The position numbers and the translations under genes were made by a program. DNA of 45,279 nt from Nemertoderma westbladi (Eukaryota > Xenacoelomorpha > Nemertodermatida > Nemertodermatidae), in assembly GCA_032718475.1 (NCBI GenBank), contig JAUCBJ010007536.1, forward strand, positions 1 to 45,279, given 5' to 3'. Shown piece after piece: positions 1 to 10,600 of the stretch. Every line of letters begins with the position of its first letter. The stretch's first letter is position 1. The notes below the pieces were generated by a model. The model was not told where the DNA came from and ran no database searches. It saw only the letters and a list, made by a program, of their open reading frames with translations.

Positions 1-3000
1 CAGGAAGGGGTTCTTTCCACTGCAACCCTTTTTGACAAGCAGATGGGAAAATAGATTTCCATGGGGCTGTAACCGGAGCTAATATGAAAAGTGGGTCAAA
101 AACTCGGGCTACTAGCTGTAATAGGGCTTGTTTGGAAGGTATCAATTGTGAGACGTAACTATAAACTGACGAAATATTAAACGCAATTGTGTCAGTGTCT
201 AAGTGCCAAATATGGCCTAAAACTCTTGCTGTATTACCTGAGTTTGTTTCCGGTAAACTTAACGTTTCTTGTAGGTATGTTTGAGTGTTACTATTATCTG
301 CTTGTTTGACTTGTGTACTGGCTCCATACTCTTCTTTGGAAGTTAATGTTTGCTGTTCAAATTCATTGAACATCTTTTGAAGTGCTGTATGATTCGTTGT
401 CCATCTGCGCATATTAAAATGACCTCGTTCTAATATGGATGTACAAGATTTCTGTAGTTCTAATCCTTCTTTTATTGAATATACGCCAGTACACATGTCA
501 TCTACTACTTTATCGTCTAATTTTTTAATTGCTGATATGTCTGCCTTTGATGCATTGGGAATCTCTATATTAAGGTGATGTTCTAGAATTGAACTGAGTA
601 TATTAGGGGAAGGTTTTAATCCAAATAGTGCTCTAGTGTGTCTGTAAGCCTGAATATTTAAATTATTTGGGTCTACGTTATCACAATCGTTAACCCATAA
701 GAAACGCAATACATTCCTATCGTGTGCCTCTATCTGACATTGCAAGAACGCATGTTTGATATCGGCTGTGACACCTATGGGATACATTCGCCATTTGATT
801 ACTACATGTGTTAATTTCGGCATTAAGTTTGGGCCAGCCTCTAGGCAGTCATTCAATGAGTAATCCGACTTTGTGGGACGATATGAGGCGTTAAACACTA
901 CTCTCAACTTAGTACTAACGCGTTCCTCCTTTAAAACACCGCTGTGAGGAATATAGTGAACGGCGCCACCTTGTGGTGTTTTATGAAATTCCACCTTTTC
1001 TATATAACCTCTAGTAAGATGGTCTTGTATTACTTCGTTATATCTACTAAGTATGTTTAATTTTTTAAGACGTGGAATTAATCGTTTTAAGTGACTTACA
1101 CATTGTGGAAAATTGTCCTTAAGATTGTTAGGAGAGAGTTTCCATGGCAATGAGACAGTATACAAACCATCTTTCATGATTATGTTTCCTAAAACCGGTG
1201 GTTTATTATCATGAATTTCGGCATTCGGTATTCCTATACTTTCTAAGGACCAAAATGTTTGAACTAGGTTCAGTAATTCTTTATATTCTTGTTCTTGGGT
1301 GTCTACACAGTCAGTGAGAGTTGTAATAGTGGGAGTTGTATCGCCTATAGATACATTATTGCTCAACACCTCGCTATGAATGGATTCTGTTACTGATACA
1401 TTTGCTCTGCCTGAAAGTAAGTAACCAAAACTACTTTGTAAGGCTACTAAGTCAGTTTCAGCAGACCTAATTACAGTACCATGCACAAAGTTCCAGTAGT
1501 AATCACTACCAATGAGTAAGTCAACAGTAAAACCATTATTTGAGTGTACCGGTAAGTTATGAGCTAAATCCGATGTTTGTAAATTTAGAATGGTTGCCCA
1601 ATTTTTATTAGGTATATTTGTGTGAAGTGGTTCACAAATCTCTTCGACAACAACTGCTGTAATTTGACTTAGATCTCCGTTGCGATGGAGTAAATTTAAT
1701 TGAACAACATCAAGCAACTCTGGCTCCGTTTTAGATTGTTTGTCCCTGAAACGCTTAATCAACATCAATTCCTGACCTATTATTTGTAATTGATTGTATG
1801 TTGAAAAATGTTGTGTTACAAATGTACGTGTACTTCCTCCATCAAATAATGAGTTTGTATTCGCGGCTTTATTATTGCCCAGTTTACACCTTATAACAGC
1901 TGTTTGAAGTAGAATAGGCTCGGATAGTTTGCTATGTACTTCTTGAGAAGTAGTAAACAAAATGTTGCTAGTGCTTGTTGCTATGTTATCGCTTTGAGTA
2001 ATGGGTGCATTACTTTCATGAAATGCTACATTAACTTGAGATACTGATTTCGGTGTTGTGCAAATTGCAGTGTGGTGGCCAAACTTTTTACATGTGAAAC
2101 AAGGTTTACTGCGCGAGCAGTTTTGTGAAATATGGTCTTTGCCCAAACAGATAAAGCACCTTCTTAGTGCAATAAGCTGTTTTTTTCGCTCTGCCACGTC
2201 TGGTACCATATGATATGATGAGGAATAATGTGATTCTTGACAGAATATACACTTTGGGGTGTGCGATAATGTCAACGGTGTTTGTGGCCTTGTCTTTGTA
2301 ATGCTGTAATGATGTGATGTAGGTTTACTAGTGTTTACAAATGTTGCTGCTGATGGTGTAATATTGAGTTTTGGTTTATTGTTTGCTAATGTAGGTGTGC
2401 GGTTTTGTTCGTGAAGTTCTTGTATAATTTCCTCAGTGTCCAATTGTCCTTTTATTGCAGTCATGAGAACCGATAGGTCGTCTATTTCATTGTTGTGGTC
2501 GCGCAATAGTCGTTCAGTGAGTTGGCGAGGCAGTGACCGTAGTATATCTGGTATAACAATGCGTTGGTATTCCTCAGTACCTACACCTAGTGTTTTTAAA
2601 GCTCGAATGTTCTGCATACAAATGTTATATATTTGTCTAAGTGATGATGATGACCCTAATCGAGAAGTAATTGACCGCAGTTCTTCAATATGACTTCTAA
2701 TAATTTTATTTTTATTTCCGAATTGTTGTTTCAAAATATCAAGAGCTATTTCGTAATTTTCACCAGCTACAGGAAGGCCTGCCACAATTTCTTTTGCTGC
2801 ACCTGTCAAACTTTGGACCAAGTACTGAAATTTTAGCACATCCGGTAGGCCAGATTCATGCACAGCTGATAGGAAGGCATCGTGCCATCCGAAATATTTC
2901 AAAGGATTGCCGTCAAAGGAAGGTGGATGTAATTTTCCCAAAACAGAACGAGCAAAATGACTACTTGACTCATAAGGAACATTGTGAGATGTATTTGATC

Positions 3001-3406
3001 CGGCAAAAGTAGAAAATGGACTTACTGGGTGACGAGAGGTAGCCCCTACTTGTACATTATGTCCTACATTACTGCCTACTATACCTACAGTAGGAGTAAG
3101 AGAAAGTTTCAGTTCAGAAATGGCGTTACACAGTCTAACCTCGTATTCTGCGCATGGAGCTGTATCATCTTCTACATGATATTCGTTTGAGAGACCCCAT
3201 ATTTGTTCATTGAGTTCATCCAACCGTGAGTTGAACTTTTCTAACGACTTGATGCGACTATTCTTCGTTGTATCGTCGAGACTGCCAATATCACCGATTG
3301 AATTGAGGACACGTGTTGCAGCAGCTCGTACTCCTCTTCGTGATCCTACATGTTGCTTTAATTCCTGTGATAGCTGGTCTTCACCAGCAGCGTTGTTTAT
3401 TGACAT
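1..3406 (-). CDS. BEL/Pao gag-pol polyprotein, N-terminal ~1135 codons (left duplication copy, truncated by window edge)
   Basis: This is the same ORF as the full-length gag-pol at 7699-13524, shifted by 10118 bases. The start codon is at 3404-3406. The frame is open to the window start, where it is cut in the linker between reverse transcriptase and RNase H. It therefore carries gag (with zinc knuckles), the aspartic protease and the RT, but the RNase H and integrase codons lie outside the window. The apparent truncation comes from the window boundary and is not damage. See the entry at 7699-13524 for domains and motifs. Confidence 0.93.
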   Translation of the reverse strand, partial: MSINNAAGEDQLSQELKQHVGSRRGVRAAATRVLNSIGDIGSLDDTTKNSRIKSLEKFNSRLDELNEQIWGLSNEYHVEDDTAPCAEYEVRLCNAISELKLSLTPTVGIVGSNVGHNVQVGATSRHPVSPFSTFAGSNTSHNVPYESSSHFARSVLGKLHPPSFDGNPLKYFGWHDAFLSAVHESGLPDVLKFQYLVQSLTGAAKEIVAGLPVAGENYEIALDILKQQFGNKNKIIRSHIEELRSITSRLGSSSSLRQIYNICMQNIRALKTLGVGTEEYQRIVIPDILRSLPRQLTERLLRDHNNEIDDLSVLMTAIKGQLDTEEIIQELHEQNRTPTLANNKPKLNITPSAATFVNTSKPTSHHYSITKTRPQTPLTLSHTPKCIFCQESHYSSSYHMVPDVAERKKQLIALRRCFICLGKDHISQNCSRSKPCFTCKKFGHHTAICTTPKSVSQVNVAFHESNAPITQSDNIATSTSNILFTTSQEVHSKLSEPILLQTAVIRCKLGNNKAANTNSLFDGGSTRTFVTQHFSTYNQLQIIGQELMLIKRFRDKQSKTEPELLDVVQLNLLHRNGDLSQITAVVVEEICEPLHTNIPNKNWATILNLQTSDLAHNLPVHSNNGFTVDLLIGSDYYWNFVHGTVIRSAETDLVALQSSFGYLLSGRANVSVTESIHSEVLSNNVSIGDTTPTITTLTDCVDTQEQEYKELLNLVQTFWSLESIGIPNAEIHDNKPPVLGNIIMKDGLYTVSLPWKLSPNNLKDNFPQCVSHLKRLIPRLKKLNILSRYNEVIQDHLTRGYIEKVEFHKTPQGGAVHYIPHSGVLKEERVSTKLRVVFNASYRPTKSDYSLNDCLEAGPNLMPKLTHVVIKWRMYPIGVTADIKHAFLQCQIEAHDRNVLRFLWVNDCDNVDPNNLNIQAYRHTRALFGLKPSPNILSSILEHHLNIEIPNASKADISAIKKLDDKVVDDMCTGVYSIKEGLELQKSCTSILERGHFNMRRWTTNHTALQKMFNEFEQQTLTSKEEYGASTQVKQADNSNTQTYLQETLSLPETNSGNTARVLGHIWHLDTDTIAFNISSVYSYVSQLIPSKQALLQLVARVFDPLFILAPVTAPWKSIFPSACQKGLQWKEPLP

Positions 3407-3591
3407 GGTAACTTGATGACTGTGAATTTTAGTGGTGATGGAACATCACGTTGTTCCCAATGAATATAGTGACTGAGTTTAGTTGATTATAGTACCCATA
3501 AAGTTTGTACTTACAACGCAACGTAGTAAGCAAATGAATTCACAAAAAAGTCACAGTAAATTGAAGTTAAAGTATTATTTATCGGGCGCCA
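3407..3591 (-). other. 5' leader and primer-binding site of the left BEL copy
   Basis: The 185-bp untranslated leader between the 5' LTR and the gag start codon. Immediately inside the LTR the minus strand reads TGGCGCCCGATAAATA (3576-3591), which begins with the TGG expected for pairing with a tRNA CCA end. It is the duplicate of 13525-13709. Confidence 0.8.
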
Positions 3592-3861
3592 TATTGGATA
3601 ACGCGAAAGCGATATCCATAAATGAAAACATTTATTGATGTAAAATCAACAAGGTACAATATATTGATGTAATAATAGGTAAAGATATGTTACTCACAAT
3701 AAGTACAACAGATATAGGAGTGCGGAATGTATAATGTGTAAATCAGCTGTTAGTACATAGTGTAGATTAGTGAACTGTACTAACCAAACACATTAATTGG
3801 CAATATAAGTACTAAAGATATAATTGGCAATATAAGGTCTAATATCATATTATTCTCTACA
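3592..3861 (-). repeat. 5' LTR of BEL element, left duplication copy (270 bp)
   Basis: Identical in length and, as read, in sequence to the LTR at 13710-13979. On the minus strand it starts TGTAGAG and ends CCAATA, directly followed by the primer-binding site. The CCTAA target duplication follows on the plus strand at 3862-3866. Confidence 0.9.
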
Positions 3862-4759
3862 CCTAACCACCCTCGGAAAGAAGGAAACAAAATACACGAT
3901 TGAAACAAAGATTGGACCAGTCTCGAAGAAATGGAACCAGAAGCAGATGTGGGACAACATCTGTACTTTATCGACGTTCGTGAAACAACTGGAACAAGGC
4001 CAGAAGGATGCCCGCTCGATTGCTTCACCTTGTATTTTCTTCCGATACTTCCAATTCGCGTTAGAGGAACTATGCAAGCTTGTGCTTGAGAAGATGGAAA
4101 GAAGCGCTTTAAAAGCTGGGACCGTAGACAATGTCAGTAAGATAAAGGCCATGTGCAGCTTAACCGTTGAGGATTTAAAGTTCATGGTGACTGGTGATAA
4201 TACAAAGTGGAACGAGTATATTTCTGTTCTGGCCCTTTGCGTAATTCTAAATACGCTGTTCAAAAAGACGGACCCAAACTTACTCAAGGTTATAAAGACC
4301 ATGACTCTTACCTTAGAAAACTTATTCGAAAACAAAAGTTTAAAGCTGGGAGAGGGAATAGCAGTTAAGTTTCCGAACGGGAAACTCTTAAACTTACCAC
4401 TCTGCGTCCAGGCCCTACTAAGCTGCCCAGACATGAAAGAGGAATATCAAGACATCATTGTGGATGTGGACGTTGAGCATAACAGAGTCCGGCTCAAGCC
4501 AGGCATGGTAATCGGTATGCTAAATACTGGTTCGACACTAATAACGATGATCTGCAATTTCACCGAGATATTGCGCAAGATTCAAAGTAGTGACGACTAT
4601 GTCGGACTAATATGGTCCTCTGTCAAAGAAAGCAGGTTAAAGAACGTCCCAGAAGAGGGCGTTGGAGCTCCTGAAGGCGCAGACATAGGGGATGTTGTGC
4701 CCCTTGCGGAAATCGGTGTTGATGAGAACTATAATCTAATACAGTGTGCAGTTAAATGA
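3862..4759 (+). pseudogene. Orthomyxovirus-like PB1 polymerase EVE, 3' segment (left duplication copy)
   Basis: This is the duplicate of 13980-14877. The frame is open from the LTR boundary to a TGA at 4757-4759. It contains RdRp motif A (GDNTKWNE, Asp codon at 4196-4198), a motif-B-like GMVIGMLN stretch and motif C SSDD (Asp codons at 4592-4597). In this copy the matching 5' segment of the EVE would lie beyond the window start, on the other side of the BEL element. See the right copy for the full description. Confidence 0.88.
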
Positions 4760-4902
4760 ATTGCCAAAATGCATGAATGCCAAAAACAATGCTCTTATTT
4801 TCTCTCACAAAGATCCTGTCCATATTTCTTAAAATTTACATGTAGTATAGAATCCTGTAATGAGTGGTTCATTGATAATAAGTCACGTCCAGTAATGGTC
4901 AT

Positions 4903-5023
4903 AAGATAGAAAATGAAAAGGAAGTTAAATATTTAGGTGCTGCTTTGGCTAACTGAGTATCCAGAGAAAGCATGGTGAAAAATATTTTCTAGAAAGTTAA
5001 CAGTAGACTTAAGTTTATATAGT
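4903..5023 (+). pseudogene. Non-LTR retrotransposon RT fragment (left copy)
   Basis: Duplicate of 15021-15141. A conceptual reading gives KEVKYLGAALAN, a stop, then a KVNSRLKFI-like stretch. This resembles the region after the catalytic motifs of LINE reverse transcriptases, where a YLG motif precedes a conserved helix. Two in-frame stops show that it is dead. The identification rests on about 40 residues. Confidence 0.45.
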
Positions 5024-5090
5024 TTATTTTATTTTTATTTTATTAATTTTTATATTTTCACTGACTCTAGCAAGTTGCGAAAGTCGGTGT

Positions 5091-6035
5091 TTAACCCAGT
5101 TAAGCCCAATGACTACATTTGTAGAAACATCATTTAATGCAATGCAACATGAGTTTTCCATAATGTAGGGACTTTTTAACGTCATTGTGTTTCTTTGGAC
5201 ATGTTGGAGAAGGATTCTTAATCCAAAAATTTTATTTTTTTATTTTATCATTTATTAATTTTTTTTGTTCGAAATTTTTGTTTTTTGCCAAAATTTAGGC
5301 CCTTCTATAATGAAAAATTGTTCAAATATAAAATAGCAAAAAATATTTGTTTTGGCATAAATCATAATGATAAATATATATTTTATCATTATTTGATTTA
5401 AAGAAATATAGCAATTGGTTATTTTTCCTATTTGAAATAATGCACTTTTTGCCAATGACCATATTTGTAGTCATTGGGCAGTATATGGGATATGGCATTT
5501 ATGGAATTTATGAAATTATGTGTAATTTGCCAATCCCAAACTTTGATTCCATCATACGATCTATGAAAATTAACCCCCCCCCCACACCTAGTTTATATAT
5601 TAAAACACTAGCACACTCCCATTTGTGCTGTAAAAATTGAGTCTGTTACAGGTACAGTACAAAAGTTACCGGTATAGGTTACTGTACATAATGTTGAACT
5701 GTAAAGTTTCAGAATACTAAGTACTGAATACAGCTACGAGTCTTGCAAAATTGACTGTTTTCTCGATTTTTATAAACAGAACATGAATACATCACGCTTT
5801 TATGGGAGTGGGAAACGTATTGGTTTCATAAAAATGGCCGCTGCCATTGAGGAGGCTGTGGATCCGAGTCCTATGGAGTTAGTAGATATTGTAATGATTG
5901 GGCCGCCTATTGGAGGTAATGAATGATGGTGATAATGAAAACATCGATGATGATGATCTTTTGGTTGCAGAGGGTTTACCTGTCGAAGTTGTAGCTGAAC
6001 ACGAAGTCCATACCAATGATAACTATGATCAATAA
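5091..6035 (+). mobile_element. piggyBac-like element, 5' end and broken transposase N-terminus (left copy)
   Basis: Duplicate of 15209-16153. It starts at a TTAA followed by CCC (5091-5097), contains the hairpin CCAATGAC...GTCATTGG (5452-5477), and has a short reading frame from the ATG at 5783 that resembles an acidic piggyBac N-terminus. See the right copy. Confidence 0.4.
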
Positions 6036-6105
6036 CAATGATTGTAAAATGATTTAATAAACTGCGACTTACCGACTTGAGCTTTTATTCCCAACAGCCG
6101 GAGTA

Positions 6106-6120
6106 GCCCCCCCCCCCCCC
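6106..6120. repeat. Poly-C tract, 15 C (14 in the other copy)
   Basis: A homopolymer run of C downstream of the piggyBac remnant. Its length is one of only two differences noticed between the duplicated copies. It may be real slippage or a sequencing artefact. Confidence 0.8.
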
Positions 6121-6569
6121 CTGTTTTTTATTTACTCTATACCAGAATTTAATGAGGTTTTAACATCTGAAAACCGCTTAGCGATACCTCATTCAGTTCT
6201 CGAGTTATCGCTGTTTTTCTGTATGATGGTCTGCCAGTCAAATTGTAGACAGACAGACAAACTAGATTCCACCAAACCTTAAAACTGACATCGGAAATGA
6301 AATAACGAACTGGTTCTGTAGTTGAGACAGCCTGTCTGCCTACTTAGCTGTATACCATCGTTGACTGCCCGAATACTGAATAACTGCTCGTCTCGGTACC
6401 GGTAACCAAGGCGACCGATAACCCCCTTGGGCCTACCTTATCGTCCCTACTACAGTTGGCATTGTTTATTTCTCGCCTTCGACGGAGTCGAGTTCCCCTT
6501 TCTCTGGGCTGAGATCACCTGTTCCAAGCGTCCCCGCGAGTTAGTTGTCGTCCTCGTGGTTTGGGCCGT

Positions 6570-6694
6570 ATATGTATGTGCCGTACTGTTATCAAAAAAG
6601 AAAGACAGGCATCTGGCTGTTATCTTTGTTAACTTTGTTGACTTCTTCAATACTCGTCTAGTGTTAAACACTGTGAAGCGATCTTTGAAATACA
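6570..6694. other. Unique 5' flank of the viral element, starting at the duplication junction
   Basis: These 125 bases begin exactly where the match to 16686 ends and lead into the EVE start codon at 6695. There is an in-frame TGA at 6686-6688 just upstream of the ATG, so the ORF does not extend further 5' in this frame. No recognisable viral or host feature is seen. Confidence 0.6.
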
Positions 6695-7037
6695 ATGGCC
6701 TTAAAAACAGCCAAGATGGATATCATAGACATACCCCCCACCGCATCGTCAATAAACTCTCGCCTCGATTTGAAGCTTGTCAGAGGAGCAGCCGTAGACT
6801 TCAGAATGCGTGAAGGGATGAAGGAACAGCTTGACGATGTATCCAAGAAGTGGATACAGTGGATGCGGACTACGAAGGCTGATGTAATGCGGCTCGGACG
6901 GATGACCTACTCTCCATTCCTCGATACAAATATACGGGCGGCTGAGGAATATTTAGAGACAGCTACCTTCTTGGCAGAGAATAGCGAGCGAGTGGCTATT
7001 GGTCCGTCGCTAATGGACCATCTTCAAGCTACCCTAA
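6695..7037 (+). pseudogene. Orthomyxovirus-like PB1 polymerase EVE, 5' segment (interrupted by the BEL element)
   Basis: An open frame of 114 codons from the ATG at 6695 to the BEL insertion. It runs in the same frame as, and is continued by, the 3' segment at 13980-14877 once the BEL element and one copy of its CCTAA target duplication are discounted. The encoded part is charged and probably helical. It lies N-terminal to the catalytic palm and has no diagnostic motif of its own, so its assignment to PB1 rests on frame continuity with the motif-bearing 3' segment. The ORF that reads on past 7037 for some 15 codons is LTR sequence. No start-site or promoter signal is visible. Confidence 0.75.
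7033..7037. repeat. Target-site duplication CCTAA, left side of the complete BEL element
   Basis: CCTAA directly abuts the outer edge of the left LTR and recurs at 13980-13984 next to the outer edge of the right LTR. Five bases is the usual duplication length for BEL/Pao integrases. Confidence 0.9.
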
Positions 7038-7306
7038 TATTAGATAACGCGAAAGCGATATCCATAAATGAAAACATTTATTGATGTAAAATCAACAAGG
7101 TACAATATATTGATGTAATAATAGGTAAGATATGTTACTCACAATAAGTACAACAGATATAGGAGTGCGGAATGTATAATGTGTAAATCAGCTGTTAGTA
7201 CATAGTGTAGATTAGTGAACTGTACTAACCAAACACATTAATTGGCAATATAAGTACTAAAGATATAATTGGCAATATAAGGTCTAATATCATATTATTC
7301 TCTACA
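7038..7306 (-). repeat. 3' LTR of BEL element (269 bp)
   Basis: On the minus strand the LTR starts TGTAGAG after the polypurine tract and ends CTAATA at the target site. Its 3' terminus is TA and not the canonical CA, and both LTRs share this. An AATAAA polyadenylation signal is present (complement of 7077-7082), and TATTGCCAATTA occurs twice in the 5' part. Confidence 0.93.
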
Positions 7307-7319
7307 CCGCCCCCTTGCT
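7307..7319 (-). promoter_or_regulatory. Polypurine tract of BEL element
   Basis: The minus strand reads AGCAAGGGGGCGG directly before the first base of the 3' LTR. This is the expected position and composition for the primer of plus-strand cDNA synthesis. The remaining 380 bases to the gag-pol stop codon (7320-7698) are AT-rich and noncoding. Confidence 0.85.
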
Positions 7320-7698
7320 TTGTATAAAAAGCAACACACATACTGTACTACCATAAATAATAGAAATGGGGCAATGGGCCACGGTTGCTTCTGACAATAT
7401 GGGTAACAATAAAAAACAATAAAGATGTAAATAGTAAATAATACAGAACACAGCAATACGCGATATGTATTTTGTATTATAATATCGCTCATAAATTTGC
7501 AACCACCACCATTGCAATGCTGTTTATAATTAATTGAGTTTATAATAAATTAATCATACAAATCTAACACCGTATAAGCACGCTACGGTGTTAATAACGA
7601 GTTATGTGAATACAAGAAATACAATTTATATATACTACTGTACCTACTGTATATTAACCAACGTCACCCATGCCAAGACAAGATTCGGGTTGTTTGAG

Positions 7699-10600
7699 TT
7701 AAGTTTTGTAAAAACCAAGTATTTTGTTTTGTTTGGCGTTGCGGGGATGTTTTGATTGCAGAGTAGACTCAATTTTTTGTTTTACACTTGAATCAGTTCT
7801 TGGTTTAATCTTGTCCATGCTAATGGTTATATTTTCTAGTCCTGTTGGGTTTGGTGGAACTTCCAACGGGATTAAATGTTTAATAGAGCGAGTCAAATAT
7901 GTAGCCTCTTTGCCTCTTTTTGCTATTTTAATTCGTACTGAACGAATTTCACCATCTCTGCTTTCGAATAATTTGTCGACCCTGCAGATTTTCCACAAAC
8001 AACGGGGTAATTTTTTGTCACACAATAAGCAAATGTCGCCTATGGCGGGTTTGATCAAATTCAATTCAGACCGATTATTGGTGCGGTGGCTTTCGCGTAA
8101 CTCTTTTAAGTAGTGGTCACGCCAAAATTGCCAAAAGCAATTAGCCGCAATCTCTTGATATTTTTTTCTGTTTTTGAGGGTTTTTGCGGTTATTTCTAAA
8201 TTTTGGGATTTGACAAACGGGTGGGGTAATGCACAGAGCCTCTTCCCAACCAGGAAGTGACTTGGAGTAAGGACATCAAAACACTCTGTGTCGTCAGTAT
8301 GTATATAAGTCAGCGGCCTACTATTTACAACTCCTTCACAAGTTACAAGTAAGGTTGCAAATTCCTCATCTGTTAGTACAGCCCGTCCCATTACTTTACG
8401 TAGGTTGGATTTTACACTGACAACCAGCCCTTCTATGAAGCCATACGCAGATGGATACCTCTCAACATTGAACTTCCATTCAATTGATAAATTTCCGAAT
8501 GCGTGTTTAACTGCTTCACTATTTAATACTTTATTGTATAACACTAATTCTTGGGATGTTTTTTTAAATGTACTGGCATTGTCACTTAATATCAGTGATG
8601 GTATACCCCTACGGCTTATAAAACGTTGCAATGCTGATATAAATGACGTCACATGTAAACTTGGGACAAGTTCTAAGTGGATCGCCCTGGTTACTGCACA
8701 CGTCATTAGGGCGACATAAACTTTGGTGATACTACCTTGTGGGTCACTAAGTGTCCGTGTTACGTTTAGAGGACCGCAGAAATCGATTCCTACATTGGTA
8801 AATGGGGATGATTCTTCGGTTAATCGTTCTATTGGTAGTGGACTAATGTCAGGTGATTTATATGGCTTACCCTGTATTACTTTGCAACTAATACAGTTTC
8901 GTAGCACACGTTTGATGACTTGGCGACCACGAGGTAACCAATAGTTTTCCCTTAGCTGTGCGAGTGTGGCTCTAACGCGACCATGCATAACCTGTTCGTG
9001 GGCAGTGCGAATTATTAATACTGTATAGTGGTCATTTGCTGGAAGTAATATTGGATTTTGAGAATACCAAGATAGAAGTGGCGTCTTCGCCCTGCCCTTT
9101 GAACGAATAATCCCGCCACTATCGATGAACAAATTCAATTGATTTACTAACTTTGGGCACTTACCTTTTCCTTGTGTTAAATATTGGATGATAGGCATGT
9201 AATGTTGTGATTGTATATGTTTTATTAATAACATTTCTGAGGTTTGAATTTCCTTGGTTGTGACTGTATTATCTAGTATAAGTGCGTTACTTGTGCCTTT
9301 ACCTATTTTGGCTTTCACATTAGCAATGAATCTTAACACCCATCCCAATATACGAAGTGGTTGAAGTTTTGAACTATATTTCGTATAATCAATAACATTA
9401 GATATAGAACAGTTTTGTTGAGAAATTACAGTTGTGGTTTGTGTGATTATTAATGGGGCGTGTTTTACTTCTTTCAAACACTCGTTGGAAATTTCAGTGG
9501 TAATGGGACACTCTGGCCAGCTTTCCTCTCCACCAGAAAGAAGAAATTTCGGACCATGGAACCACAATTCCGAATTAATCAGTTTTTTTGTGCTGATTCC
9601 TCTTGTAGGAATATCAGCCGGATTATCATGACCTGGGCAATAGCGCCATCTAGCGTTCATTTTTTCTGTCAACACGTTTATACTTTGGACTATATTCTGT
9701 ACAAACTGTTTATATTGTTTATTGCCATGTAGCCAATACAGTACGTCGTGAGCATCAGTCCAAAGATAGACAGTGGAATCCTGTAACTGAAGCTCACTCA
9801 TGACATCATACGCTAAATATGAAAGTATATACGTTCCAAGCAGTTCCAGCTTGGGAGTGGAGGGCGGTTTATTACTTGCCTTTGATTGCGGGGTTACTTT
9901 AGTTCTACTTGTTACTAATGAAACACTGTAACTGTTATCTGTATATATCGCCCTAATATATATAACTGCTGCATACAGACGATCACTGGCGTCTGAGAAG
10001 CCATGTAATTCTACTTGATGAACTTGTTTATGAGTATCAAAGTAGTATCTTGGAATTGAAACTTGATCGAGAGTTCGTAAGTTGTCTAAACATCTGTGCC
10101 ATAATGTTAATAAATCGTCAGGAAGGGGTTCTTTCCACTGCAACCCTTTTTGACAAGCAGATGGGAAAATAGATTTCCATGGGGCTGTAACCGGAGCTAA
10201 TATGAAAAGTGGGTCAAAAACTCGGGCTACTAGCTGTAATAGGGCTTGTTTGGAAGGTATCAATTGTGAGACGTAACTATAAACTGACGAAATATTAAAC
10301 GCAATTGTGTCAGTGTCTAAGTGCCAAATATGGCCTAAAACTCTTGCTGTATTACCTGAGTTTGTTTCCGGTAAACTTAACGTTTCTTGTAGGTATGTTT
10401 GAGTGTTACTATTATCTGCTTGTTTGACTTGTGTACTGGCTCCATACTCTTCTTTGGAAGTTAATGTTTGCTGTTCAAATTCATTGAACATCTTTTGAAG
10501 TGCTGTATGATTCGTTGTCCATCTGCGCATATTAAAATGACCTCGTTCTAATATGGATGTACAAGATTTCTGTAGTTCTAATCCTTCTTTTATTGAATAT

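Larger units (their letters stand above)
1..6569. repeat. Left copy of a ~10.1-kb direct tandem duplication (cut by window start)
   Basis: Bases 1-6569 match 10119-16686 at an offset of 10118, falling to 10117 after a poly-C tract. I saw two differences when comparing the copies by eye: a C run of 15 here against 14 in the right copy (near 6106-6121), and T at 6457 against C at 16574. The match stops after the T at 6569/16686. Beyond it this copy runs into the 5' flank of the viral element and the right copy runs on into the NeSL-type LINE leader. That is the geometry of a tandem duplication of a unit equivalent to 6570-16686. A misassembly of a repeat or of two haplotypes would look the same. 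Confidence 0.93.

Noticed and set aside
3850-4434. Minus-strand ORF of 194 codons (also at 13968-14552)
   Set aside because: Antisense shadow of the PB1-like frame; it shows no motif and the plus strand carries clear polymerase motifs.
3862-4759. Host gene with an intron, the two ORF parts being exons
   Set aside because: The interruption is a BEL element with LTRs and a 5-bp target duplication and lacks GT-AG borders; the motifs are those of a viral polymerase.
6427-6813. Plus-strand ORF of 128 codons across 6569
   Set aside because: It spans the duplication junction; the counterpart at 16544 has a different second half and no protein motif.
7724-8113. Plus-strand ORF of 129 codons and other plus-strand frames inside 7699-13524
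   Set aside because: Shadows of the BEL gag-pol on the opposite strand.
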